A stretch of 64,000 bases of DNA from Salinimicrobium soli (GTDB lineage: Bacteria > Bacteroidota > Bacteroidia > Flavobacteriales > Flavobacteriaceae): NCBI RefSeq assembly GCF_048323655.1, contig NZ_JBLUWW010000003.1:791771-855770 (forward strand), read 5' to 3'. Shown here one piece after another: positions 1-9,250 of the stretch. Both the position numbers and the translations under genes were made by a program. Numbering within the stretch: the first letter of the stretch is position 1; every line of letters begins with the position of its first letter. The notes below the pieces were generated by a model. The model saw only the letters and a list, made by a program, of their open reading frames with translations, had not been told where the DNA came from and ran no database searches.

Positions 1-1992
1 AAGAAATCGAAGACTCCCGTTTTGGATAACTTCGGAAGGGATCTTACTGCCCTGGCAGAGCTTGATAAACTGGACCCTGTTGTGGGTCGGGAGAAAGAGA
101 TCGAAAGGGTATCCCAGATCTTAAGCCGAAGAAAGAAAAACAACCCGCTCCTCATTGGAGAACCCGGAGTTGGTAAGTCGGCAATTGCTGAAGGTCTTGC
201 TTTACGTATTGTAAAAAGAAAAGTCTCACGTATCCTTTTTGACAAGCGGGTGGTCACTCTTGACCTTGCCAGCCTTGTTGCCGGTACCAAATACCGTGGT
301 CAATTCGAGGAACGAATGAAAGCAGTAATGAACGAACTTGAAAAGAATGATGATATCATCCTTTTCATTGATGAGATCCATACTATTGTTGGTGCCGGTG
401 GCGCTACAGGTAGCCTGGATGCCAGCAACATGTTCAAACCTGCACTTGCAAGAGGCGAGATACAATGTATCGGTGCCACAACTCTTGACGAGTACAGACA
501 GTATATTGAGAAGGATGGAGCTCTGGAAAGACGTTTCCAAAAAGTTATCGTAGAACCAACTACGGTAGAGGAAACTATTCAGATCCTTAATAATATTAAG
601 GACAAGTATGAAGAGCACCACAATGTGACTTATACAGACGAAGCTATTCTGGCCTGTGTAAAACTCACTAACAGGTATATGACAGACCGTTTCCTTCCGG
701 ACAAAGCGATCGATGCTTTAGATGAAGCTGGTTCAAGAGTGCACATCACAAATATTGATGTTCCAAAACAGATCCTGGAATTGGAGCGCAAGCTGGAAGA
801 AGTAAGAGAGAACAAGAATTCCGTGGTTAAAAAGCAGAAATATGAAGAAGCTGCAAAACTGCGTGATGACGAAAAGAATATAGAGAAAGAACTCGCTAAA
901 GCTCAGGCCAAGTGGGAAGAAGAATCTAAAATGCACCGGGAAATAGTTTCTGAAGATAACGTAGCAGATGTTGTTTCCATGATGACAGGAATTCCTGTAA
1001 ACAGGATCGCCCAGACTGAGATCAACAAACTGGCTCTTCTGCCGGAATTGATCAAAGGCAAAGTAATTGGTCAGGACGAAGCGGTTGGAAAAGTGGTAAA
1101 AGCTATTCAGCGTAACCGCGCCGGACTTAAAGATCCGAACAAGCCAATTGGTTCATTTATCTTCCTTGGTCAAACCGGGGTTGGTAAAACTCAGTTAGCG
1201 AAGATCCTTTCCAGAGAATTGTTCGACAATGAAGATGCGTTGATACGTATCGACATGAGTGAATACATGGAAAAATTCGCGGTAAGCCGATTAATTGGTG
1301 CACCTCCGGGATACGTAGGTTATGAAGAAGGAGGTCAATTAACTGAGAAAGTAAGACGTAAACCTTACGCAGTGATCCTGCTGGACGAGGTAGAGAAAGC
1401 CCACCCTGATGTATTCAACATGCTGTTGCAGGTACTGGATGACGGTTACCTCACTGACAGCCTTGGTAGAAAGATCGACTTTAGAAATACGATCATTATA
1501 ATGACCTCGAATATTGGGGCCAGAAAACTGAAAGATTTTGGACAGGGAGTAGGTTTTGGAACCGCTGCCAAGAAGTCTCAGGTTGATGAGAACGCACGTA
1601 GTGTTATTGAAAATGCTCTTAAAAAGGCATTTGCTCCCGAGTTCCTTAACCGGGTAGATGACGTGGTGATCTTTAACCCTCTAGAACAAGAGGACATTTA
1701 TAAGATCATTGATATTGAGCTTGAAAAACTATTCGGAAGAATTGGCGCTCTTGGTTACGACTTGAAACTGACCAAAAAAGCCAAGGATTTCATTGCCGAA
1801 AAAGGTTTCGACAAGCAATACGGTGCAAGACCATTGAACAGAGCTATTCAGAAGTATATTGAAGATGCCCTGGCCGAAGAGATCATTTCTTCACACATTT
1901 CTGAAGGAGACAAGATCTTTATGGACCTTGACGAAAAGAAAAATGAGCTGACCATTAAAGTGGAAAAAGCTAAAAAAGAAACCAACTCTTAG
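1..1992 (+). CDS. clpC: ATP-dependent Clp protease ATP-binding subunit ClpC, 5'-truncated by the window
   Basis: Hsp100/ClpC unfoldase that feeds substrates to ClpP in the cytoplasm. The reading frame is open back to base 1 (KKSKTPVLDNFGRD...), so the TTG at 22 is not a real start; the N-terminal Clp_N repeat domain lies outside the window. Seen in order: first AAA+ domain with Walker A GEPGVGKS (about 157-183), a middle domain with a UVR-like KYEEAAKLRDDEK stretch (about 838-880), and second AAA+ domain with Walker A GQTGVGKT (about 1165-1191) and the pore/sensor segment GAPPGYVGYEEGG. The loop GVGFG near 1549 fits the ClpP-docking loop of this family. The UVR motif and ClpP loop favour ClpC over ClpB. 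It converges on the his operon and shares a terminator with it. Confidence 0.95.
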   Translation, partial: KKSKTPVLDNFGRDLTALAELDKLDPVVGREKEIERVSQILSRRKKNNPLLIGEPGVGKSAIAEGLALRIVKRKVSRILFDKRVVTLDLASLVAGTKYRGQFEERMKAVMNELEKNDDIILFIDEIHTIVGAGGATGSLDASNMFKPALARGEIQCIGATTLDEYRQYIEKDGALERRFQKVIVEPTTVEETIQILNNIKDKYEEHHNVTYTDEAILACVKLTNRYMTDRFLPDKAIDALDEAGSRVHITNIDVPKQILELERKLEEVRENKNSVVKKQKYEEAAKLRDDEKNIEKELAKAQAKWEEESKMHREIVSEDNVADVVSMMTGIPVNRIAQTEINKLALLPELIKGKVIGQDEAVGKVVKAIQRNRAGLKDPNKPIGSFIFLGQTGVGKTQLAKILSRELFDNEDALIRIDMSEYMEKFAVSRLIGAPPGYVGYEEGGQLTEKVRRKPYAVILLDEVEKAHPDVFNMLLQVLDDGYLTDSLGRKIDFRNTIIIMTSNIGARKLKDFGQGVGFGTAAKKSQVDENARSVIENALKKAFAPEFLNRVDDVVIFNPLEQEDIYKIIDIELEKLFGRIGALGYDLKLTKKAKDFIAEKGFDKQYGARPLNRAIQKYIEDALAEEIISSHISEGDKIFMDLDEKKNELTIKVEKAKKETNS

Positions 1993-2019
1993 TTGTACGT
2001 AGTTGAGTTTTAATTTTTG

Positions 2020-2050
2020 AAGCCTGTGAATTTTCACAGGCTTCTTTTTT
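2020..2050. terminator. Bidirectional intrinsic terminator between clpC and hisIE
   Basis: Inverted repeat AAGCCTGTGAA (2020-2030) / TTCACAGGCTT (2033-2043) followed by a T-run on the plus strand and preceded by an A/T tract readable as a U-run on the minus strand. It sits between convergent clpC and hisIE. Confidence 0.85.
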
Positions 2051-2646
2051 TAATGCCTTCCCTTTAAAACATCAACTACATCCTGCAGCTCATATCCTTT
2101 TGCTTTCAGCAGGATCAGGTAATGAAATAAAAGATCGGCGCTTTCATTCAGGAACAGCTCTTCGTTGTCATCTTTGGCTTCGATAACCGTTTCCACCGCC
2201 TCCTCACCTACTTTCTGCGCGATCTTATTGATCCCGCTTCGAAAAAGGGAAGCAACATAACTTTTCTCATTCTCCGGATTGTCTCTGCGATCAGTGATGA
2301 TCTTTTCCAGTTCGGATAAAAATCCGAATTGCTGTGTATTCTCTTCTCCCCAACAGGTATCTGTTCCTTTGTGGCAGGTTGGGCCGTCAGGTCTTGCGAG
2401 AATAAGCAACGTATCCTTGTCACAATCTACTTTAATATCCACCACGTTTAAAAAGTTACCACTCTCCTCCCCTTTGGTCCAAAGTCTTTTTTTACTGCGG
2501 CTGAAAAATGTCACTTTTTGAAGCTCTTTGGTTTTAGCCAGTGCATCGTCATTCATATAACCTAACATTAGTACATTTTTGGTTTCCGAATCCTGTACAA
2601 TTGCGGGCACAAGTCCGTCTCTATCTTTATTGAAATCTATTTTCAT
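2050..2646 (-). CDS. hisIE: Bifunctional phosphoribosyl-AMP cyclohydrolase / phosphoribosyl-ATP pyrophosphatase
   Basis: Catalyses steps 2 and 3 of histidine synthesis: PR-ATP pyrophosphate hydrolysis and PR-AMP ring opening, in the cytoplasm. The N-terminal half (about 1-105) is HisI with the metal motif VDCDKD and the zinc cysteines in PTCHKGTDTC. The C-terminal half (about 110-198) is HisE, an all-alpha pyrophosphatase with GEEAVETVIEA and ESADLLFH. The 198-residue length is normal for the fusion. It is the last gene of the his operon, 29 bases after hisF, and ends against the terminator shared with clpC. Confidence 0.95.
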   Translation of the reverse strand: MKIDFNKDRDGLVPAIVQDSETKNVLMLGYMNDDALAKTKELQKVTFFSRSKKRLWTKGEESGNFLNVVDIKVDCDKDTLLILARPDGPTCHKGTDTCWGEENTQQFGFLSELEKIITDRRDNPENEKSYVASLFRSGINKIAQKVGEEAVETVIEAKDDNEELFLNESADLLFHYLILLKAKGYELQDVVDVLKGRH

Positions 2647-2675
2647 TTCTCTATTTTCTATATTCTTTGTTCTAC

Positions 2676-3431
2676 CTAAAGTCTAACCTCAATACCTTTT
2701 TTCCTCATTTCTTTCTTCAGATCTTTGATCTCTATTTCCCTGAAATGAAAAACACTGGCGGCCAAAGCTGCATCTGCATCTCCTTCAGTAAAAGCATCGC
2801 AAAAGTGCTGTATATCACCAGCACCTCCCGAGGCAATTACCGGGATACTGAGTTCTGAAGAAAGTCTTTTCAGTGCTTCATTAGCAAAGCCTTTTTTAGT
2901 GCCATCGTGATCCATGGAGGTAAAAAGGATCTCTCCTGCACCTCGCTCTTCCACCTCTTTTGCCCATTCAAAAAGGTCAATTTCAGTAGGAACTTTTCCG
3001 CCCACGAGGTACACGAGCCATTTCCCGTTAATCTGTTTAGCATCAATGGCCACGACAATGCACTGCCGACCAAACTTAGCTGCCAATTGATTGATAAGGT
3101 CGGGATTCTTCACTGCGGAAGAATTCACAGCAACCTTGTCAGCCCCATTCTGAAGCAGCACATCTACATCTTCAACAGAAGAAATCCCCCCGCCTACAGT
3201 AAACGGAATATTCACCGTGGCAGCCACTTTTCTTACCAGTTCTGCCAGGGTCTTTCTTTTTTCCTCTGTAGCCGAAATATCCAGGAACACCAGTTCATCT
3301 GCACCCGATCTCGAGTAGATCTGCGCCAGCTCCACCGGATCTCCTGCATCCCGGAGGGCTATGAAATTTACCCCTTTTACGGTACGTCCATCCTTGATAT
3401 CAAGACAAGGAATAATTCTTTTTGTCAGCAT
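2676..3431 (-). CDS. hisF: Imidazole glycerol phosphate synthase, cyclase subunit
   Basis: HisF closes the imidazole ring of IGP, releasing AICAR, using ammonia made by HisH. TIM barrel of 251 residues. The first catalytic Asp is in IIPCLDIKDGR near the N terminus and the second in VVAIDAKQ at mid-protein. The phosphate-binding glycines are in TVGGGI and IASGGAG. It starts with ATG five bases after hisA stops, as expected for co-translated his genes, and its HisH partner lies in the same operon. Confidence 0.97.
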   Translation of the reverse strand: MLTKRIIPCLDIKDGRTVKGVNFIALRDAGDPVELAQIYSRSGADELVFLDISATEEKRKTLAELVRKVAATVNIPFTVGGGISSVEDVDVLLQNGADKVAVNSSAVKNPDLINQLAAKFGRQCIVVAIDAKQINGKWLVYLVGGKVPTEIDLFEWAKEVEERGAGEILFTSMDHDGTKKGFANEALKRLSSELSIPVIASGGAGDIQHFCDAFTEGDADAALAASVFHFREIEIKDLKKEMRKKGIEVRL

Positions 3432-3436
3432 TTCTT

Positions 3437-4186
3437 CTAAATGTTTATTTCTTGTGATCCTCCATTTTCCAGGATAAATTTCTCCAGCTGTTTTAAACTG
3501 ATCTTTCCTTCGTAGATCGCTTTTCCAATAATCGCTCCTTCACAACCAACTTCACGGAGGTATGGAAGATCATCGAAAGTAGCCACCCCTCCGGAGGCAA
3601 TTAGTTTCAATCCAGGATTCTCTTCCAGGATTTCCCTGTACAGATCAATTGAAGGACCAGTCAGCATTCCATCTTTAGAAATATCAGTACAGATAACATA
3701 TTTGACTCCCTTTGCTGAATACTGCTGAATAAAAGGTAAAAGATCTTCTCCCGATTCTTCAGTCCAGCCACTGACTGCTATCTTCTTGTTTTTGGCATCG
3801 GCCCCTAAAATGATCTTTTCATTTCCAAATTTTTCCAGCCAGGAGAAAAAGACTTCCGGTTGTTTTACCGCAATGCTTCCCCCGGTGATCTGCCTGGCTC
3901 CAGATTCAAAAGCGATTCTAAGATCCTCATCAGACTTTAATCCACCCCCAAAATCGATCTTAAGATCAGTACCCGAAGCGATCTTCTCAAGAACTTTGTG
4001 ATTGACAATATGCTTTGATTTTGCTCCGTCAAGATCGACCAGGTGCAGGTATTTTATCCCATGATCTGCAAATTCTTTCGCAACCTCTAAAGGGTTCTCA
4101 TTGTAAATTTTACTTGTGCTGTAATCTCCCTGGGAAAGCCTTACGCACTTCCCGTCGATAATATCTATTGCTGGAATGATTCTCAT
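3437..4186 (-). CDS. hisA: ProFAR isomerase (phosphoribosylformimino-AICAR-P isomerase)
   Basis: Fourth enzyme of histidine synthesis, an Amadori-type isomerisation of ProFAR to PRFAR. TIM barrel of 249 residues, homologous to HisF. The catalytic Asp is in IPAIDIIDGKCVRL and the second in CTDISKDGML; the phosphate loops are DFGGGL and IASGGV. The 53-base gap to hisH upstream is unusually wide for this operon and holds a small palindromic element (4204-4231). Confidence 0.97.
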   Translation of the reverse strand: MRIIPAIDIIDGKCVRLSQGDYSTSKIYNENPLEVAKEFADHGIKYLHLVDLDGAKSKHIVNHKVLEKIASGTDLKIDFGGGLKSDEDLRIAFESGARQITGGSIAVKQPEVFFSWLEKFGNEKIILGADAKNKKIAVSGWTEESGEDLLPFIQQYSAKGVKYVICTDISKDGMLTGPSIDLYREILEENPGLKLIASGGVATFDDLPYLREVGCEGAIIGKAIYEGKISLKQLEKFILENGGSQEINI

Positions 4187-4203
4187 TCTTTTTTGTTTTA
4201 ATT

Positions 4204-4231
4204 GTCACCTCGAGCGGAGCCGAAAGGTCTC
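4204..4231. repeat. Small imperfect palindrome, REP-like
   Basis: Bases ACCTCGAGCGGAGCCGAAAGGT and flanks form an imperfect inverted repeat (ACCTCGGC-like arms) in the hisH-hisA gap. Its form resembles dispersed palindromes common between genes in Flavobacteriia genomes; that likeness is from memory. I saw no second copy in this window. Confidence 0.5.
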
Positions 4232-4239
4232 TTCTATTT

Positions 4240-4827
4240 TTACATTTCTAACTTCAGAAAGTTCTCCAATATTCTTTCTCCTGCCTCGCTGCTTTTTTCC
4301 GGATGAAACTGAACTCCGTAAAAATTACCTTTTTTAAGAGCTGAAGAATATTCCACTCCGTAGTCACATTTCGCAATAGTTTCACTGCAGACAGGAGCAT
4401 AATAACTGTGCACAAGATAAACGTACTCTCCTTCTGAAATTCCTTCAAAAAGTTCTGTTTTAAGATCCGTTATTCTGTTCCATCCTATGTGAGGCACTTT
4501 CAGGTCCTTTTCAAAATGAACCACTGCTGTGTCAAAAATCCCCAGTCCGGTTGTGTTTCCTTCTTCCGAAGAGGCACACATCAACTGCATACCCAGGCAG
4601 ATACCCAAAACAGGCTGCTCCAGTTGGGGAATAAGCGCATCCAATCCTGTGCTTCGTAGTTTGGTCATAGCCGAGCTTGCTTCCCCAACACCGGGAAAAA
4701 TGACCTTATCTGCTTTCCTGATCTCTTCTGCGTCTGAGGATAATACCCCGGTGTAACCCAGTCGTTCCAATGCAAATTTGATGCTTTGAATGTTTCCTGC
4801 TCCGTAATCTATTATAACTATTTTCAT
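4240..4827 (-). CDS. hisH: Imidazole glycerol phosphate synthase, glutaminase subunit
   Basis: Class I glutamine amidotransferase that supplies ammonia to HisF. The nucleophile is Cys77 in LGICLGMQ, with the His175/Glu177 pair in QFHPEKS. I start at ATG 4827 (MKIVIIDYGAGN, 195 aa), which matches the family N terminus. A TTG three codons upstream (4836) would nearly abut the hisB stop but adds residues that homologues lack. It lies 10 bases after hisB. Confidence 0.95.
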   Translation of the reverse strand: MKIVIIDYGAGNIQSIKFALERLGYTGVLSSDAEEIRKADKVIFPGVGEASSAMTKLRSTGLDALIPQLEQPVLGICLGMQLMCASSEEGNTTGLGIFDTAVVHFEKDLKVPHIGWNRITDLKTELFEGISEGEYVYLVHSYYAPVCSETIAKCDYGVEYSSALKKGNFYGVQFHPEKSSEAGERILENFLKLEM

Positions 4828-4837
4828 TCTGTTCAAA

Positions 4838-5974
4838 TTATAGCATGCCTTTGGTACTGGGCAGGATCATTTTCTCAGGATCTCTTTTTACCGCCACCTT
4901 GATCGCTTTGGCAAAAGCCTTAAAAATGGCTTCTATTTTGTGGTGTTCATTCCTTCCTTCAGCTTTGATATTTAGATTAGCCCTGGCACCATCGGTAAAG
5001 GATTTAAAAAAGTGGTAGAACATTTCTGTGGGCACTTGGCCTATCATTTCCCGATTGAATTCGGCGTCCCATACTAACCAGTTCCTGCCTCCAAAATCAA
5101 TGGCAACCTGCGCCAGGCAATCATCCATCGGCAGGCAAAAGCCATAGCGCTCTATTCCAAGTTTGTTACCCAAGGCTTTTGAAAATACTTCTCCCAAAGC
5201 AATGGCGGTATCTTCTATCGTGTGGTGCTCGTCGACTTCCAGATCGCCGGTAACCTTCACCTCCAGATCCATTTGACCATGCCTCGATATCTGGTCCAGC
5301 ATGTGGTCAAAGAATTTGAGTCCGGTGTTAATATCACTTATTCCTGTGCCATCGAGATTCAGCCTAATGAAAATATCTGTTTCATTCGTTTTCCGGGAGA
5401 TCTCTGCGGAACGATCACTGAGTTTCAAAAATTCATAGATCTTCTGCCAGCTCTCAGTCTCCAGTTGGATCACCTGCTGTAATTCCTCCTTTTTTGTTGA
5501 AACTTCTTCCTTTCCAAGATCTTCATGCCCGGTGATAAAGATCCCTTTTGAATTTAAATTCTTTGCCAGTTCCATGTCGGTCAGCCGGTCGCCTATCACA
5601 AAAGAATTCTTCAAATCGTACTGCTCTTCATTGAAGAAGTGTGTTAGAAGTCCGGTGCGCGGTTTTCGGGTGTTGGCATTTTCTTCCGGAAATGTCCGGT
5701 CAATAATGATCTCGTTGAACTTCACTCCCTCATTCTCGAAGGTCTGTAAAAGAAATTTCTGGACCGGCCAAAAAGTATCTTCCGGAAAGGAATCTGTGCC
5801 AAGGCCATCCTGATTGGTGACCATCACCAACTCGTAGTCCAGCTCTTTTGCGATTTTTGATAGGTATTGGAAAACTCCGGGATAAAATTTCAGTTTATCA
5901 AAACTATCCAATTGATAATCCTCGGGCTCAAGCGCCAATGTTCCGTCACGGTCTATAAAAAGTACTTTTTTCAT
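4838..5974 (-). CDS. hisB: Bifunctional histidinol-phosphatase / imidazoleglycerol-phosphate dehydratase
   Basis: Fusion enzyme for two late steps of histidine synthesis. Residues 1 to about 165 are a HAD-type phosphatase with DxD nucleophile Asp8/Asp10 (FIDRDGT). From about 188 to the end is IGP dehydratase with the two metal motifs DEHHTIED and NEHHKIEA. Odd point: the zinc loop of the E. coli enzyme, CPHxPxxxCxC before RKP, is here DRTFPEENANT, so D92, T94, A100 and T102 replace all four ligands (from memory of E. coli HisB). The start overlaps the hisC stop by four bases. Confidence 0.95.
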   Translation of the reverse strand: MKKVLFIDRDGTLALEPEDYQLDSFDKLKFYPGVFQYLSKIAKELDYELVMVTNQDGLGTDSFPEDTFWPVQKFLLQTFENEGVKFNEIIIDRTFPEENANTRKPRTGLLTHFFNEEQYDLKNSFVIGDRLTDMELAKNLNSKGIFITGHEDLGKEEVSTKKEELQQVIQLETESWQKIYEFLKLSDRSAEISRKTNETDIFIRLNLDGTGISDINTGLKFFDHMLDQISRHGQMDLEVKVTGDLEVDEHHTIEDTAIALGEVFSKALGNKLGIERYGFCLPMDDCLAQVAIDFGGRNWLVWDAEFNREMIGQVPTEMFYHFFKSFTDGARANLNIKAEGRNEHHKIEAIFKAFAKAIKVAVKRDPEKMILPSTKGML

Positions 5975-7050
5975 TTACTTGCCATTTCTTTTTGGTTGTT
6001 CATTTCTATTTCCTGTAAAGCTTTTACCAGCTTTATATTTTCTGCCATCGTCCCGACCGTAAAGCGAATGGTATTTTCACACAGCGGTTGGTTACTGCGG
6101 TTGCGGACCACTATTTCCTTCTTCAGCAGTTGCTCATATCTTTGATCGGCGTTGTCTACCCTTGCCAGCAGAAAGTTTGCTTCGGAAGGAAAAATTTCAC
6201 TAACAAAAGATATTTTGGATAACTCCTTCTCTAAAAAGCCTTTTTGGCCAAGTATTTTTTTGATCTCCAATTCCACCTCTTCTGTTGCCTGTAACCGCTC
6301 CAGAGCCTTTTGCTGGGTTAGCACATTTACATTGTAAGGTGGTTTGATCTTATTCAGGATACTGATGATTTCTGTGGAAGCATAACAGATCCCCAACCTG
6401 ATCCCGGCCTGTCCATAAGCCTTTGAGAGGGTTTGCGTGATCACAAGATTAGGAAACTCCTGAAGTCTTTTTAGCCAACTTTCCTGCGAAGAAAAATCAA
6501 TATAGGCCTCATCGATCACTAAGAGTCCGTTGAAGTTATTCAATAATTTCAGAACAGCTTCTTCAGAAAAAGTGTTTCCTGTGGGATTATTGGGAGAGCA
6601 GAGAAAGAGCAATTTGGTATTCGCATCCACTTCATCAAGAATTGTATCTACATCAGGCTGAAAGTTTTTCTTCAGGAATATTTCACGGTTTTCTACCTCA
6701 TTAAGATCAGCCAGTACCTTGTACATTCCATAGGTAGGAGGCAACGTAATTATGTTGTCCCTCCCCGGACTACAAAAAGCTCTGAAAAGCAGGTCCAACA
6801 CTTCATCGCTGCCGTTTCCGAGTAAAATATGTTCTTCCCGAAGGCCTTTTTGAATGGCAAGTTCAGATTTCAGGTTTGCCTGTTGCGGATCGGGATATCG
6901 ATTGACTCCGTTATCGAATGGATTTTCATTGGCATCCAAAAATGTCATTTTTCGACCATCTGCTTTGAACTCGTCCCGGGCAGAAGAATACGGTTTCATC
7001 TGCGCGACATTCTTGCGCACCAGTCGGTCAATATTAAAATCGGAGTTCAT
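5971..7050 (-). CDS. hisC: Histidinol-phosphate aminotransferase
   Basis: PLP enzyme of fold type I that transaminates imidazole acetol phosphate with glutamate. The Schiff-base lysine is in TQTLSKAYGQAGIRLG; SPNNPTGN and DEAYIDF are the cofactor-contact motifs. I choose ATG 7050 (MNSDFNIDRLVRKN, 359 aa), one base after the hisD stop. ATG 7062 and a TTG at 7068 are possible longer starts that overlap hisD. The 3' end overlaps hisB by four bases, so translation is probably coupled. Confidence 0.93.
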   Translation of the reverse strand: MNSDFNIDRLVRKNVAQMKPYSSARDEFKADGRKMTFLDANENPFDNGVNRYPDPQQANLKSELAIQKGLREEHILLGNGSDEVLDLLFRAFCSPGRDNIITLPPTYGMYKVLADLNEVENREIFLKKNFQPDVDTILDEVDANTKLLFLCSPNNPTGNTFSEEAVLKLLNNFNGLLVIDEAYIDFSSQESWLKRLQEFPNLVITQTLSKAYGQAGIRLGICYASTEIISILNKIKPPYNVNVLTQQKALERLQATEEVELEIKKILGQKGFLEKELSKISFVSEIFPSEANFLLARVDNADQRYEQLLKKEIVVRNRSNQPLCENTIRFTVGTMAENIKLVKALQEIEMNNQKEMASK

Positions 7051-7051
7051 C

Positions 7052-8344
7052 TTAGTTTGCATTTTCAAGTTCTTTTAATCGTAAGCTAACTGCATTTTTG
7101 TGAGCCTGCAGTCCTTCAGCCTCAGCCATTAATTCAATAGCCGGACCAATAGTGCGAATTCCTTCCTCAGTTATCTTTTGAAAACTGATCGTTTTCATAA
7201 AACTGTCGAGGTTAACTCCGCTGTACTGTTTCGCGTATCCGTTCGTGGGCAGCGTATGATTTGTTCCTGAAGCATAATCTCCCGCACTTTCGGGAGTATT
7301 GTTCCCAATAAAGACAGAGCCCGCATTCTGAATTCCGTCTACAAAATAGTCGCTTTCACTGCAGCAAACTATAAAGTGCTCTGGGGCATATTCATTAATG
7401 AGTTCGAGAGCAGTTTCTTTTTCCTTTATAAAGATCAGGCGGGAATTCTGAATGGCTGCGCTGGCGATCTCCTTTCGCGGAAGTTGTTCCAGCTGATTCG
7501 CTACCTCTTTTTCAACTTGTTCCAGAAAATCTTCGGAAAGAGAAACCAATATCACCTGACTATCTTTTCCATGTTCTGCCTGTGACAAGAGATCTGAAGC
7601 AACAAAGGCAGCATTGGCGGTATTATCAGCCAGCACCAGCAATTCCGAAGGGCCTGCCGGCATATCAATTGCAACATCATATTTCGTGGCCATCTGTTTG
7701 GCTACAGTTACAAACTGGTTTCCGGGGCCAAAGATCTTGTATACTTTCGGAAGGGTTTCGGTTCCAAAGGTCATTCCTGCAATGGCCTGGATACCTCCCA
7801 CTTTAAAGATGCGATCTATACCACATAGAGCCGCAGTATACAATATCACCGGATTTATCGTACCCTGTTTGTTAGGCGGGGAACACAGAACTATTTCCCT
7901 GCAGCCTGCTATTTGTGCCGGTACAGCCAGCATAAGGATCGTAGAAAATAAAGGTGCAGTCCCGCCGGGAATGTAAAGTCCAACTTTTTGAATAGGTCGT
8001 TTTTCCTGCCAACATTCTACCCCTGCGACGGTTTCTACCGCAACTTTTCCCTGCTTTTGAGCGGCGTGAAAAGCTTCAATATTCTTTTTAGCTAACTGAA
8101 TAGCTTGTTTTAGATCATCTGAAACCTCGGTTTGAGCTTCATTTATTTCTTCTGCAGAAACTTCCAGGTTGTCAGGTTTTACACCATCAAACAGTTCGGT
8201 GTAGCGATTGACAGCCTCGTCCCCTTTGGCTTTGATCTCCCCAAAGATCTCTGCAACCGTACGTTCAATATCTTCAAAACTTTGCGTGGGACGCTTAAGA
8301 AGTTCTTCCCACTGTTTCCTTTCCGGATTTATTACTTTTTTCAT
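7052..8344 (-). CDS. hisD: Histidinol dehydrogenase
   Basis: Zinc enzyme that oxidises histidinol to histidine with two NAD in the last steps of the pathway. 430 residues, the usual length. Visible motifs are the metal-site QAEHGKDSQ, the catalytic EH pair in EYAPEHFIV, and GTNHTLPTNGYAK near the C terminus. It starts 11 bases after hisG and ends at the start of hisC. Confidence 0.97.
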   Translation of the reverse strand: MKKVINPERKQWEELLKRPTQSFEDIERTVAEIFGEIKAKGDEAVNRYTELFDGVKPDNLEVSAEEINEAQTEVSDDLKQAIQLAKKNIEAFHAAQKQGKVAVETVAGVECWQEKRPIQKVGLYIPGGTAPLFSTILMLAVPAQIAGCREIVLCSPPNKQGTINPVILYTAALCGIDRIFKVGGIQAIAGMTFGTETLPKVYKIFGPGNQFVTVAKQMATKYDVAIDMPAGPSELLVLADNTANAAFVASDLLSQAEHGKDSQVILVSLSEDFLEQVEKEVANQLEQLPRKEIASAAIQNSRLIFIKEKETALELINEYAPEHFIVCCSESDYFVDGIQNAGSVFIGNNTPESAGDYASGTNHTLPTNGYAKQYSGVNLDSFMKTISFQKITEEGIRTIGPAIELMAEAEGLQAHKNAVSLRLKELENAN

Positions 8345-8355
8345 TCCAGCAGATT

Positions 8356-9213
8356 TTAAAGTACCATTTTCTCGATTGGTGCGACCAAAATTCCTTCGGC
8401 ACCGTTCTGTTTTAACTCATCAATTACTTCCCAGAAACGTTCTTCAGAAATTACGGTGTGGATAGAACTCCATCCTTTTTCAGCTAAAGGAAGAACGGTA
8501 GGACTTCTCATTCCGGGTAACAATTCAATTACTTTATCGAGCCGGTCGCTTGGAACATTCATCAGAATGTATTTTGATTTCCTGGCTCGCAGTACAGATT
8601 TGATCCTGAACTGAAGCTTTGTAAGCACCTCTTTTCTTTCCGCAGAGATCTTTGGGGAAACAGCCAGAACGGCTTCGCTTTGCAGCATCACCTCCACTTC
8701 TTTCAGGTTATTCTTAAAAAGGGTGCTCCCGCTTGAAACGATATCACAGATCGCATCTGCCAACCCAATATTAGGCGCGATCTCAACAGAACCGTTAATA
8801 ATATGAAGGTCTGCAGAAATGCCATTTTTGGCCAGGTAATTATTGACGGTATTGGGGTAGGAAGTCGCGATACGGGTGCCATCAAGATCTTTAAGACCTG
8901 TATATTTTGCCGTTTTTGGAACAGCTAATGACACACGACACTTAGAAAATCCGAGTTTTTCGGCTGTTATTATGTCCTCCCCTTTTTCAATGAGCACATT
9001 CTCACCAATAATGGCTGCATCTACCACGCCATCGCGTAAATACTGCGGAATATCCCCATTGCGGAGATAGAATACCTCTAACGGAAAATTTCCGGAGGTG
9101 GCTTTAAGCTGTTCCCGGCCATTGTCAATTGAAATTCCGGCGTCCTTTAGGAGCTTGAGAGAATCATCGTGAAGTCTCCCCGATTTTTGTACTGCTATTC
9201 TGATTTTTTGCAT
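8356..9213 (-). CDS. hisG: ATP phosphoribosyltransferase (long form)
   Basis: First and committed enzyme: joins ATP and PRPP to give PR-ATP. The 285-residue length and the C-terminal stretch after about residue 210 (ending in ...EGILVAPIEKMVL) mark the long form, whose ACT-like domain binds histidine for feedback inhibition. The PRPP-binding region is around DIVSSGSTL. It is the first structural gene, about 40 bases downstream of the attenuator terminator. Control is therefore predicted at two levels: enzyme feedback and transcription attenuation. Confidence 0.96.
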   Translation of the reverse strand: MQKIRIAVQKSGRLHDDSLKLLKDAGISIDNGREQLKATSGNFPLEVFYLRNGDIPQYLRDGVVDAAIIGENVLIEKGEDIITAEKLGFSKCRVSLAVPKTAKYTGLKDLDGTRIATSYPNTVNNYLAKNGISADLHIINGSVEIAPNIGLADAICDIVSSGSTLFKNNLKEVEVMLQSEAVLAVSPKISAERKEVLTKLQFRIKSVLRARKSKYILMNVPSDRLDKVIELLPGMRSPTVLPLAEKGWSSIHTVISEERFWEVIDELKQNGAEGILVAPIEKMVL

Positions 9214-9250
9214 GTTGGTAATTTTTTGCTGAGCAGAAAACGGGGTAATA

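Noticed and set aside
22..24. TTG as the start of the first gene
   Set aside because: The frame is open to base 1 and reads clpC sequence upstream, so the gene is cut by the window edge rather than starting there.
226..621. Minus-strand ORFs inside clpC, and similar long antisense frames throughout
   Set aside because: They mirror real coding genes, lack recognisable domains and start signals, and follow codon bias of the opposite strand.
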